Shown piece after piece: positions 27,396-34,598 of a stretch of 38,548 nucleotides of DNA; position 1 is the first letter of the stretch, and each line of letters opens with the position of its first letter. A program made the position numbers and the translations under genes. Below the pieces are notes generated by a model. The model did not search any database. It saw nothing but the letters and a program-made list of their open reading frames with translations, and was not told the origin of the DNA. This DNA comes from JBBSMX01 sp038232935. Lineage in GTDB: Bacteria > Bacteroidota > Rhodothermia > Rhodothermales > JANQRZ01. The stretch is from contig JBBSMX010000025.1 in the NCBI GenBank assembly GCA_038232935.1, positions 1 through 38,548 on the forward strand, read 5' to 3'.

Positions 27396-28426
27396 CAGAC
27401 GTAAGGGTAGGGGTCTGCGGGGGGGACACCGACTTTCGAACCGTCGTAGGCCCAACGGACGTAGGAAGCGCCCCACGTGAATCCGCCGCCGAAGGCTGCG
27501 AGCACGAGGTCGTCGCCGGGGCGGAGCTCGTGCTCCCAGTCGTAGAGGCAGAGCGGGAGCGTGCCTGCCGTCGTGTTGCCGTAGCGGTCGATGTTGATCA
27601 TCACCTTGTCCCGGTCGATCCCCATCCGATTCGCCGTCGCGTCGATGATGCGGAGGTTGGCCTGGTGCGGGACGAGGTAGCGGACATCGTCGCCCGTGAG
27701 GCCGTTGCGCTCCATCACCTCGGCCGCGACGTCGGCCATTCCCCGGACGGCGAACTTGAACACCTGCCGCCCCTCCTGATACAGGTAGTGCTGGCGTTTG
27801 TCCACCGTCTCATGCGAGGTCGGGCGCAGGCTGCCACCGGCCGCCTGCCGCAAGTAGTCGCCGCCCGACCCGTCCACGTGCTCGATCGAGTCGATGATAC
27901 CGTTGCCGTCCTCGGTCGGTTCGAGCAGGACCGCGCCCGCCCCGTCGCCGAAGATGATGCACGTCGTGCGGTCGGTATAGTCCACGATCGCGCTCATCTT
28001 ATCCGCGCCGATGACGAGCACTTTGCTGTGCTTGCCGGACTCGATGAACCGCGCGCCAGCGGAGAGGGCGAAGAGGAAGCCGCTGCACGCCGCCGAGAGG
28101 TCGAACCCCCACGCGTTCGAGGCACCGAGCGCGTGCTGCACGAGGCAGGCCGTCGCTGGATACAGCATGTCCGGCGTAACCGTCGCCACGACGATCAGGT
28201 CGATCTCGTCGGCCCCGATGCCGCGGCGGTCGAGGAGCTCCTGTGCGGCCTTCGTCGCCATGTACGCCGTCGCCTTATCGGGGTCGCGCAGGATCCGGCG
28301 CTCGCGGATGCCCGTGCGTGACCGGATCCACTCGTCGTTCGTGTCGACGAGCTTTTCGAGGTCGGCATTCGTCAGGCGCTCCTCGGGGAGGAAGTGGCCG
28401 ACGGCAGTGATGGCGGCGCGAGGCAT
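27395..28426 (-). CDS. fabH: 3-oxoacyl-ACP synthase III FabH
   Basis: A 343-residue KAS III enzyme that starts fatty acid synthesis by condensing acetyl-CoA (or a branched starter) with malonyl-ACP. The catalytic triad is Cys114 in FDLSAACSGF, His in VPHQANLRII and Asn in YGNTTAGTLP. NDEWIRSRTGIRERRI near the start is typical. The start at 28426 gives the standard length. It overlaps fabD by one base (TGATG). A repeat region of about 80 bases separates it from plsX upstream. Confidence 0.95.
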   Translation of the reverse strand: MPRAAITAVGHFLPEERLTNADLEKLVDTNDEWIRSRTGIRERRILRDPDKATAYMATKAAQELLDRRGIGADEIDLIVVATVTPDMLYPATACLVQHALGASNAWGFDLSAACSGFLFALSAGARFIESGKHSKVLVIGADKMSAIVDYTDRTTCIIFGDGAGAVLLEPTEDGNGIIDSIEHVDGSGGDYLRQAAGGSLRPTSHETVDKRQHYLYQEGRQVFKFAVRGMADVAAEVMERNGLTGDDVRYLVPHQANLRIIDATANRMGIDRDKVMINIDRYGNTTAGTLPLCLYDWEHELRPGDDLVLAAFGGGFTWGASYVRWAYDGSKVGVPPADPYPYV

Positions 28427-28439
28427 AGGGGGATTGTAT

Positions 28440-28518
28440 TTGCTGATTGGGTGATTTGCTGATTGGGTGAATGTGGACTATCAATCGGCGAATCAGCCAA
28501 TCACTCAATCACCCAATG
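28440..28518. repeat. Octamer repeats forming an inverted repeat between plsX and fabH
   Basis: Left arm: TGCTGATTGGGTGATT (28441-28456) repeated as TGCTGATTGGGTGA (28457-28470). After the spacer atgtggacta, the right arm (28481-28518) carries the inverted octamers TCAATCGG, CGAATCAG, CCAATCAC, TCAATCAC, CCAATGA. The arms are imperfectly complementary and could fold into one long stem in the plsX-fabH transcript. A diverged copy of the left arm and centre lies at 26385-26443. Confidence 0.7.
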
Positions 28519-28521
28519 ATT

Positions 28522-29520
28522 CTAGGCAAGCACGGCGACGATGGCTCCGCGTACGTCGTGGCGGGCGTCGTCGGCAGCGCGATGAATCATCGCTGAGATC
28601 GCACGGGCGTTGGAGCCGCCGTGCCCGATCAGCACCGTGCCGTCCACCCCGAGGAGGGGAACGCCGCCGCGCTCTTCGTAGCTGAAGGGCTTCGTCACGT
28701 TCCCGAAGACCCGCTGGATCAGCCCGATCTCGTCCGGCCCGAGCCCCTGCGCCTTGACTTCGGCGCGGATCAACTCCGGCAGCACCGTCCGCAGGCTCTC
28801 GCCGAGCTTCAGCGCGATGTTGCCGACGAACCCGTCGCAGACGACCACGTCGGCCGCGTGGTGCATGATGTCCCGCCCTTCCATGTTGCCGATGAAGTTC
28901 AGCCCGTCGAGGCCGACGAGCAACTCGTAAGCGGCCTTCGCGGCTTCGTTCCCCTTGCCCGGCTCCTCGCCCACGTTCAACAGGCCGACCGTCGCGTTCT
29001 CGCGCTGCATCACGCCCTCGGCGTAGACCTGCCCCATCTGCGCGAACTGAACGAGATGCTCGGGCTTCGAGTCCACGTTGGCCCCCACGTCGATCACGAT
29101 GGAGTAGCTCTTCGTCGTCGGGAAGTAGCCGGGGAGGGCGGGCCGCGAGACGCCGGGCAGCCGGCCGAGGATGAAGAGGGAGGCGGCCATGACGGCCCCC
29201 GTGTTGCCCGCCGACGCGAAGGCGTCCACCTCGCCCTGCTTGTGCGCGCCGAGGCCGATGTGGATGGACGAGCGGGGCTTCGTCTTGACCGCCGCCGTGG
29301 GCGACTCGGCCATCCCGATCACCTCGGGCGCGTCCAGCACGTCGAGCACGAGCCCCTGCGTGTCGTGCTCGGCCAGCGCGGCGCGGATCTGGACTTCGGG
29401 GCCGACGAGCACCACGTGGAGGTCGTCCCCGGCTTGCTGGAGTGCCTGCACGGCCCCCGCCACTACGACTCCGGGCGCGTGATCTCCGCCCACGGCATCA
29501 ACCGCCACACGAACAGCCAT
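28522..29520 (-). CDS. plsX: Phosphate acyltransferase PlsX
   Basis: A 332-residue peripheral enzyme that turns acyl-ACP and phosphate into acyl-phosphate, the donor used by PlsY to begin phospholipid synthesis. The start MAVRVAVDAVGGDHAPGVVV is the family N-terminus. Further signs are SPTAAVKTKPRSSIHIGL, DAFASAGNTGAVMAASLFILG, VDVGANVDSKPEHLVQFAQMG, GNMEGRDIMHHAADVVVCDGF (with one more residue preceding) and the end GHGGSNARAISAMIHRA. It follows rpmF in the same direction, but a 14-bp hairpin stands between, so expression may be partly separate. Confidence 0.95.
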   Translation of the reverse strand: MAVRVAVDAVGGDHAPGVVVAGAVQALQQAGDDLHVVLVGPEVQIRAALAEHDTQGLVLDVLDAPEVIGMAESPTAAVKTKPRSSIHIGLGAHKQGEVDAFASAGNTGAVMAASLFILGRLPGVSRPALPGYFPTTKSYSIVIDVGANVDSKPEHLVQFAQMGQVYAEGVMQRENATVGLLNVGEEPGKGNEAAKAAYELLVGLDGLNFIGNMEGRDIMHHAADVVVCDGFVGNIALKLGESLRTVLPELIRAEVKAQGLGPDEIGLIQRVFGNVTKPFSYEERGGVPLLGVDGTVLIGHGGSNARAISAMIHRAADDARHDVRGAIVAVLA

Positions 29521-29636
29521 TGGATCTCGACGTTGGATTGCAGGGCAGCCCGCGGCGGGCTACGCTGCGATAAGAGAAGGGCACCGGCCTATCCGGCCGG
29601 CGAGGGCCGAAAGATACGGAGGGGGCCGAAACAAAC

Positions 29637-29684
29637 GCACGCCTCGCGCGCGCGACCGACGGATCGGCCCCGCGCGAGGCGTGC
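29637..29684 (-). terminator. 14-bp hairpin with GTTTGTTTC tail after rpmF
   Basis: gcacgcctcgcgcg (29637-29650) and cgcgcgaggcgtgc (29671-29684) are perfect inverted repeats with a 20-base loop. On the minus strand the stem is followed by GTTTGTTTCGG, a moderate U-rich tail. It lies 50 bases after the rpmF stop and before plsX, so it may terminate or attenuate the yceD-rpmF transcript. Confidence 0.65.
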
Positions 29685-29734
29685 ATTAGCGATGGTAGAG
29701 CGCGAGCAGTTCAGCCGCTGGCGGGACCGGCTGC

Positions 29735-29923
29735 TTACGCGTAGTCCGGTCGCTCGACGATCGTGCGTCCGCGGTAGTTGCCGCACGTCGGGCAGGCGCG
29801 GTGGTACATCTTCGCGTTACCGCAGTTCGGGCACTCGTGCACCTCGGGCGTGGAGCGGATCTTGTACTGCGAGCGCCGCTTGGCGGTGCGGGACTTCGAG
29901 TTCTTGCGCTTCGGGTTAGCCAT
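29735..29923 (-). CDS. rpmF: 50S ribosomal protein L32
   Basis: A 62-residue ribosomal protein of the zinc-binding (C+) type. MANPKRKNSKSRTAKRRS is the typical basic N-terminus, and four cysteines (31, 34, 44, 47) form two CxxC pairs (CPNCG and CPTCG) that bind zinc. It is a part of the large subunit near the peptide exit side. The gene is between the DUF177 gene (48 bases upstream) and plsX, the widespread yceD-rpmF-plsX-fab order. Confidence 0.97.
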   Translation of the reverse strand: MANPKRKNSKSRTAKRRSQYKIRSTPEVHECPNCGNAKMYHRACPTCGNYRGRTIVERPDYA

Positions 29924-29971
29924 GGGTCCGTGCGGTGTAGGGTCAGCAGGCCGACGTAGGCCTGGATTGCA

Positions 29972-30475
29972 TTATTGAGAGTCGCGGAGTTTCCTGAGGG
30001 CTTCCCACCGGGGATCCACCGGGTTGCCCTCCTCGTCGGTGAGCACGCCGAACTGAACGGGTAGCTCTTCGTCTTCGGCGCCCGGTGCGACGCGGCGCGT
30101 CGGGAGGGCGAGGAGGAGGGTATCGCGGACGGGGTCGGTGAGGTCGAGTTCGTTGCCCGGCTCGGGGAGGGGGCGGACGTCTTCGTCACCACCTTCGTCC
30201 GTCGCGTAGCGGGACAGGTGCTCCGGCAGGACGAACAGCACCGCGTAGTCCCCTTTTATCGATGTCTGAAAAGGCACGAGAGTCCGGTCGCACTCCAGCG
30301 TCGCCGTGGCGCGCGCCGTGAAGGCGATGAGGTCGCGTTCCTGCTCGTGATCGAGCCGGACATCCACCGTGATGTCCCCGAACGTCTCGGGGTCGAGGTT
30401 CACCTCGTCGGCCGAAGGCGTCAGGGTCAGCTCGTGGAGGCCGGGCCGGAGCGGTGCCGTTTCGATGCCGAGCAT
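29972..30475 (-). CDS. yceD: DUF177 (YceD) family protein
   Basis: A 167-residue cytoplasmic protein of the YceD/DUF177 family, almost always encoded before rpmF; related plant proteins take part in 23S rRNA processing. The family features are an acidic strand-rich body, the zinc-like centre reduced to one Cys in ATATLECDRTLVPFQ, an acidic stretch (DEGGDEDV), DLTDPVRDTLLLALPTR and the end NPVDPRWEALRKLRDS. The ATG at 30475 is preferred; the longer frame to 30574 adds a Phe-rich segment that does not resemble the family. It heads the leftward fab cluster on one side of the origin. Confidence 0.8.
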   Translation of the reverse strand: MLGIETAPLRPGLHELTLTPSADEVNLDPETFGDITVDVRLDHEQERDLIAFTARATATLECDRTLVPFQTSIKGDYAVLFVLPEHLSRYATDEGGDEDVRPLPEPGNELDLTDPVRDTLLLALPTRRVAPGAEDEELPVQFGVLTDEEGNPVDPRWEALRKLRDSQ

Positions 30476-30725
30476 CGGCGAAAACGTAGGGGTTGAGAAA
30501 AAGACAGAACCGAAAAGGTACGCATTCGGCCCCACCGGCTGCAAGCCCTCCGTCTCCCCCAAGGTTACATCCAATACACCTCAACAGAGACTTGACAACA
30601 ACGGGGCCTTAGTGCTACCGTGGAGTGGGGCCGGAGAGGGCATCCAACCGCCTGCGCGACGGTGTTACGAAGAAGCCGAGGTGGCCCTTGATTTTTTGCA
30701 GAATGATGCGTAGACGCGGGGGCTC

Positions 30726-30754
30726 GCGCTTGTGAACAACTTGTTGACAAGCGC
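30726..30754. promoter_or_regulatory. 29-bp near-perfect palindrome containing a DnaA-like box
   Basis: Centred on C30740, 13 of 14 base pairs match; only G30734-G30746 fails. The outer arms are gcgcttgt and acaagcgc; the inner part is aacaa-c-ttgtt. The minus strand of 30731-30739 reads TTGTTCACA, one mismatch from TTATNCACA. Such symmetry suggests a dimeric protein binding site. Confidence 0.65.
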
Positions 30755-30883
30755 CGAGACCACTGAGGCACCATACTGAGCCTTATCCCTCCTCTCTGCC
30801 CAACGGATCCCGCTCGCGTGCGGAAGATTCGGGCTTACGGACCAAGATCCTTCCAATTAAGCACTTATTCCTGTGCACGAGGT

Positions 30884-30892
30884 TGTGGATAA
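30884..30892 (-). promoter_or_regulatory. DnaA box, perfect
   Basis: The minus strand reads TTATCCACA, the exact DnaA box consensus. Beside it on both sides are weaker look-alikes (tgtgcacga at 30872 and tgtggaaat at 30895), each with two mismatches. Confidence 0.8.
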
Positions 30893-30968
30893 GATGTGGA
30901 AATTTAGTCCGCGAGGGGCTTACAGAGTCCCACCCTCTACGGAATCATGCAGCACTCTCGAACCCCGT

Positions 30969-30977
30969 TGTGAATAA
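30969..30977 (-). promoter_or_regulatory. DnaA box, perfect
   Basis: The minus strand reads TTATTCACA, matching TTATNCACA exactly. It has the same orientation as the box at 30884-30892, 85 bases away. Confidence 0.75.
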
Positions 30978-31144
30978 CTCCTCCAACCCGCCGCGACCAC
31001 CTTGCAGAGCTTCCGGCACTCCGACTATTTTCCCCCTCCCGCTGGCCCCCCGCTCCGCCCACTCGTGATGTCCCCCCCGCTCCGAGTGCAAAGGCACCGT
31101 ACGCCTTCCCCCACACCCACGCCCGCCGCGCTTCGTTATCCCGG

Positions 31145-32710
31145 ATGAAAGACGCCCCCGATCCCTCTCGCCACGTCGACACGGATGCTTCCCCCGACGC
31201 GGTGTGGAAAGCCTGCCTGGCGATCATCGGGGACAACATCAACCGGCAAAGCTTCAAGACGTGGTTTGAGCCGCTCAAGGCCGTGGGGCTGGTGGAGGAG
31301 GACGGGCTCACAAAGCTGACGATCCAGCTCCCCAGCCGGTTCTACTACGAGTGGCTGGAGGAGCATTACTTCGCTCTGCTCCGTAAGACCGTCACGAAGG
31401 TGCTCGGCCCGAGCGGGCGGCTCTTCTACGACATCGTCATCGAGAAGGAGGAGCAGGGGGGACACGGCGGCTCCTCGATGCAGCTTCCGGCGCGGCCCCC
31501 CACCCCGACCGACACCCCGTCGGCGACACCGGGGCTGTCCACCGGCGGCGAAACGCGCCGCGCGCATTCCTCCGAGGGCCAGCGCCCTCGCACCACGCGA
31601 CGCCCCCCGGCGTCTCCCCCCGCCCAGCCGCCGATCACCAATCCGTTTGCGATCCCCGGCGTCCAAAAAGTCAAGGTCGATAGCCAGCTCAACCCGTCAT
31701 ACGTCTTCGACCGCTTTATCGAGGGCGACTGCAACCGGCTCGCGCGGAGTGCCTCGTGGGCGATTGCGCAGCAGCCGGGCTCCACCGCGTTCAACCCGTT
31801 CCTGATCTACGGCGGCGTCGGCCTCGGCAAGACGCACCTCATCCAGGCCGTCGGCAACTACGTCTGCGAGCACCACAAGAGCGAGGCCGTCCTCTACGTC
31901 TCGTCGGAGCGGTTCACCACGCAGTTCGTCCAGGCCATCCAGAACAACCGCGCGAGCGACTTCAGCCTGTTCTACCGGCAGATCGACCTGCTGATCGTGG
32001 ACGACGTGCAGTTCTTCGGCGGGAAGGAGAAGACCCAAGAGGAGTTCTTCCACATCTTCAACGCCCTCCACCAGTCCGGCAAGCAGATCATCCTCTCGGC
32101 CGACCGGCCGCCGAAGGACATCGAGGGGATCGAGGAGCGCCTCCTCTCGCGCTTCCAGTGGGGCCTCTCGGCCGACGTGCAGCAGCCCGAGCTCGAAACG
32201 CGCATCGCGATCCTCCAGCGCAAGGCCGAGGACGACGGGATCGAGGTAGACCCCGAGGTGATCGAGTTCGTCGCCCACAACGTGAAGAGCAACATCCGCG
32301 AGCTCGAAGGCTCGCTCATCCGGCTCCTCGCGCACTCGACGCTCCACGGCCGCGACATCGACCTCGAGCTCGCCCGCGAAGTGCTCCGCGACCTCATCAA
32401 AGAGACCCGCGTCTCGCTCGGCGTCGAGCAGATCCAGCAGATCGTCTGCGAGTACTTCTCGATCCCCGAGGATCTCGTCCGCGCCCGGACGCGCAAGCGC
32501 GAAGTGGTGCAGGCCCGCCAAGTGGCGATGTTCTTCGCCAAGCAGTTCACGAAGCACTCCCTCAAAACCATCGGCCTCCATTTCGGAGGGCGCGACCACT
32601 CGACGGTGATCCACGCCATTCAGAGCGTCGAGAACCAGATCGACACGGACCACAAGTTCCGCGAGATCATCGACGAGATCCGCCGCAAGCTGGAGCTGCA
32701 CACGCGCTGA
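31145..32710 (+). CDS. dnaA: Chromosomal replication initiator DnaA
   Basis: A 521-residue AAA+ initiator that binds DnaA boxes and opens the origin. Domain I covers the first ~95 residues (WKACLAIIGDNINRQSFKTW). Domain II is a Pro/Ser/Thr-rich linker of about 75 residues. Domain III has Walker A GGVGLGKT (223-230) and Walker B LLIVDDVQ (282-289), followed by RLLSRFQWGLSADVQ with the arginine finger region. Domain IV has the DNA-binding signature GGRDHSTVIHA after KHSLKTIGLHF. The ATG at 31145 begins just before domain I and directly after the origin region. dnaN follows 126 bases downstream, with a heptamer repeat between. Confidence 0.98.
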   Translation: MKDAPDPSRHVDTDASPDAVWKACLAIIGDNINRQSFKTWFEPLKAVGLVEEDGLTKLTIQLPSRFYYEWLEEHYFALLRKTVTKVLGPSGRLFYDIVIEKEEQGGHGGSSMQLPARPPTPTDTPSATPGLSTGGETRRAHSSEGQRPRTTRRPPASPPAQPPITNPFAIPGVQKVKVDSQLNPSYVFDRFIEGDCNRLARSASWAIAQQPGSTAFNPFLIYGGVGLGKTHLIQAVGNYVCEHHKSEAVLYVSSERFTTQFVQAIQNNRASDFSLFYRQIDLLIVDDVQFFGGKEKTQEEFFHIFNALHQSGKQIILSADRPPKDIEGIEERLLSRFQWGLSADVQQPELETRIAILQRKAEDDGIEVDPEVIEFVAHNVKSNIRELEGSLIRLLAHSTLHGRDIDLELAREVLRDLIKETRVSLGVEQIQQIVCEYFSIPEDLVRARTRKREVVQARQVAMFFAKQFTKHSLKTIGLHFGGRDHSTVIHAIQSVENQIDTDHKFREIIDEIRRKLELHTR

Positions 32711-32722
32711 TACTGGTGGGCG

Positions 32723-32771
32723 GTAGACAGTGAACGGACTGTTTGTCCACCGTCCACTGTTTTCTGTCTGC
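32723..32771. repeat. Seven contiguous heptamers with inverted symmetry between dnaA and dnaN
   Basis: GTAGACA, GTGAACG, GACTGTT, TGTCCAC, CGTCCAC, TGTTTTC and TGTCTGC follow in exact 7-base steps. The right half is the inverse of the left type: its reverse complement holds GCAGACA and GTGGACG. GGACGGTGGAC in the reverse strand resembles GGACGGTGAAC in the coding repeats at 4897-4959. Confidence 0.7.
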
Positions 32772-32836
32772 CGGAGTTTGCTCCGAGCGCTTCCGATCCC
32801 GATACTACAGGTCCCCGTCTTCCTTCGAGCCTAGCC

Positions 32837-33973
32837 ATGAAATTCACCGTCTCCAGCACCGATCTCCAGAAGGCGCTCACCGCCGTCAACGGAGCCGTCC
32901 CGAACAAGAGCACGCTCCCGATCCTCGAATGCGTCCTCTTCGAGAAGGAGGACGGCACGCTCCGGCTCGCCGCGACCGACCTCGAAATCTCCATCGTCCA
33001 GCGGCTGAACGTGCAGTTCGAGTCGAACGGCGCGGCCGAGGGCACGGCCGAACGCATCGCGGTCCCGGCCAAGCGGCTGCTCGACACGCTGCGCGCGCTC
33101 CCCGACCTCCCGATCACGTTCGCCTCCGACGCCGATTTCCAGGTCGAGCTGACGACGGACCAAGGCCGATACAAGATGGTCGGCTTCGACGGGGCGGATT
33201 ACCCCGCGCTCCCGTCGCTCGAAGGCGAACGCGAGATCGAGACCGACGGCGGGCTCGTCAAGCGCGCCATCAGCAAGACCGGGTTTGCCGTCTCCCGCGA
33301 CGCCCTCCGCCCGGCGATGATGGGCATCTACTTCCAGATCCGCCCCGAGCACAGCCGCGTCGTCGCCACCGACGGGCACCGGCTCGTCAAGCTCATCCTC
33401 GACGCGATGACGGCCGAGGAGCCGCTCGACTTCGTGGTGCCGGAGAAGGCCCTCAGCCTGACGGCCCGCGTGGCCGGCGACGAGGCCTGCACGATTCGCG
33501 TCGGCGGCGGCTACGTCGGCTTCGACTTCGGCGACGTGCAGGTGATGGGGCGGATGATCGACGAGGCGTACCCGAACTACGAGGCCGTCATCCCCGTCGA
33601 GAACGACAAGCGGCTCAGCGTGAGCCGGGACGCGCTGCTCGCCGCCGTCCGCCGCGTGGCGCTCTACTCGTCGTCGATGACGCACCAGATCCGGCTGAAG
33701 ATGGAGCCGAACCAGCTCACCGTCTCAGCCGAGGACATCGAGCGCGCGAGCGAGGCGAAGGAGCGCGTCCTCTGCGAATACGACGGGCCGGAGATGGAGA
33801 TCGGCTTTAACTCGGTCTACCTCACCGAAGTCCTCTCGAACGTGGGCGGCGAGGACGTGGTGTTCGAGTTCTCCTCGCCAAACCGCGCCGGCGTCGTCAC
33901 CCCCGCCCAGCAGGCCGACGGCGAAGACATGCTGATGCTCATCATGCCGGTGATGCTGAACACGTACGCGTGA
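32837..33973 (+). CDS. dnaN: DNA polymerase III beta sliding clamp
   Basis: A 378-residue processivity clamp; two subunits make a ring around DNA and hold the polymerase. The start MKFTVSSTDLQKALTAVNGA and PNKSTLPILECVL are typical, as are LAATDLEISI, VGFDGADYPALPS, VVATDGHRLVKL, and the end MLMLIMPVMLNTYA, where the partner-binding cleft closes. The length fits the family. The ATG at 32837 gives the standard N-terminus. The gene is followed by a strong intrinsic terminator at 34020, so it probably ends the dnaA-dnaN transcript. Confidence 0.97.
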   Translation: MKFTVSSTDLQKALTAVNGAVPNKSTLPILECVLFEKEDGTLRLAATDLEISIVQRLNVQFESNGAAEGTAERIAVPAKRLLDTLRALPDLPITFASDADFQVELTTDQGRYKMVGFDGADYPALPSLEGEREIETDGGLVKRAISKTGFAVSRDALRPAMMGIYFQIRPEHSRVVATDGHRLVKLILDAMTAEEPLDFVVPEKALSLTARVAGDEACTIRVGGGYVGFDFGDVQVMGRMIDEAYPNYEAVIPVENDKRLSVSRDALLAAVRRVALYSSSMTHQIRLKMEPNQLTVSAEDIERASEAKERVLCEYDGPEMEIGFNSVYLTEVLSNVGGEDVVFEFSSPNRAGVVTPAQQADGEDMLMLIMPVMLNTYA

Positions 33974-34019
33974 GCGAGATCGAGCGCCCTCGCTGACCTC
34001 GCGTTCGCGCCTCACGTTT

Positions 34020-34055
34020 CGGGCTGCCTGCCTTCGAGCCGGCAGCCCGTTTTTC
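34020..34055 (+). terminator. Intrinsic terminator after dnaN
   Basis: cgggctgcc (34020-34028) pairs with ggcagcccg (34041-34049), a 9-bp GC-rich stem with a 12-base loop, followed by TTTTTC (34050-34055). It lies 47 bases after the dnaN stop. This is the clearest intrinsic terminator in the window. Confidence 0.85.
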
Positions 34056-34104
34056 TCCAGTCGAGCGTGGGCATGGGCGAGCGGGTGAGGGAGACGGGGC
34101 GGGA

Positions 34105-34230
34105 ATGTACGCGGTCCGCCCGCGCCTTTCCGACCTGCCGGGCTACGCCGAGGAGCGCGAAGCTCACGACATCTGCTTCGCGTGGACGCCCGCTGGCCCA
34201 GAGCGGGTGGAAGTGACCGACTACCACTGA
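34105..34230 (+). pseudogene. higB: C-terminal remnant of a HigB/RelE-type toxin gene
   Basis: The 41-codon frame ends in HDICFAWTPAGPERVEVTDYH. This matches the end of HigB toxins, which close with RICF-x-W, a short acidic turn and VEI-x-DYH. The N-terminal two thirds (about 50-60 residues, including the catalytic core) are missing; the upstream residues MYAVRPRLSDLPGY do not resemble HigB. It precedes the frameshifted higA by 49 bases, as in intact higBA loci. The toxin should be inactive. Identification is by recalled family pattern. Confidence 0.7.
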
Positions 34231-34279
34231 GCACCGCGCTCCACCGAAGCGCTCTCCCAAGCTAACCAGCGCTCCACCA

Positions 34280-34583
34280 ATGGCTCGCCTCCCTACGCAC
34301 CGACCGCCCACGTCCCCCGGCGACGTTCTCTTCCACGAGTTCATCGAGCCGATGGGGCTGACGCAAGCCGAGGTCGCCCGCGCCATCGGCGTTGCCGTAC
34401 CAGCGGCTCAACGAAGTCGCGCGCGGGGTCCGGGCGGTCTCGGTGCCCACTGCGCTCCGGCTCGGGCGTTACTTCAACACTATGCCCGCGTTGTGGCTGA
34501 ACCTCCAGCAAGCCCTCGATCTCTACCGAGCGCAGCAGGAGGAAGCCGCGGCCCTCGCTGCTATCGAACCCGTCGTTGCATGA
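34280..34583 (+). pseudogene. higA: Frameshifted HigA antitoxin gene
   Basis: HigA antitoxins are Xre-type helix-turn-helix proteins of about 95-100 residues. The first part reads MARLPTHRPPTSPGDVLFHE, then GLTQAEVARAIGV in one frame. The rest, PYQRLNEVARGVRAVSVPTA and WLNLQQALDLYRAQ, continues in another frame. At 34390-34397 the DNA reads cgttgccg; removing one T restores AIGV-PYQRLNEV in a single frame, as in the family. So one inserted T broke the gene, unless it is a sequencing error. Combined length without the shift would be about 100 residues. Confidence 0.8.
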
Positions 34584-34598
34584 ACCGTCCTCCTCCCC

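Larger units (their letters stand above)
30476..31144. other. Probable chromosome replication origin (oriC)
   Basis: A gene-free stretch of about 670 bases between the divergent yceD-rpmF-fab cluster and dnaA-dnaN. It has two perfect DnaA boxes (30884-30892, 30969-30977), a near-consensus box (30731-30739) inside a 29-bp palindrome, and AT-rich patches such as cttgattttttgcagaatga near 30688 and the ccaattaagcacttattc stretch near 30852, which could melt first. Genes on both sides run away from it, as expected for an origin. No small ORF here looks real. Confidence 0.75.

Noticed and set aside
30476..30574. N-terminal extension of the DUF177 protein to 200 residues
   Set aside because: The extra residues (Phe/Ser/Pro-rich) do not resemble the family start, and the ATG at 30475 fits.
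30726..30754. parS site
   Set aside because: The common parS core GTTTCACGTGAAAC is not present; only the symmetry is similar.
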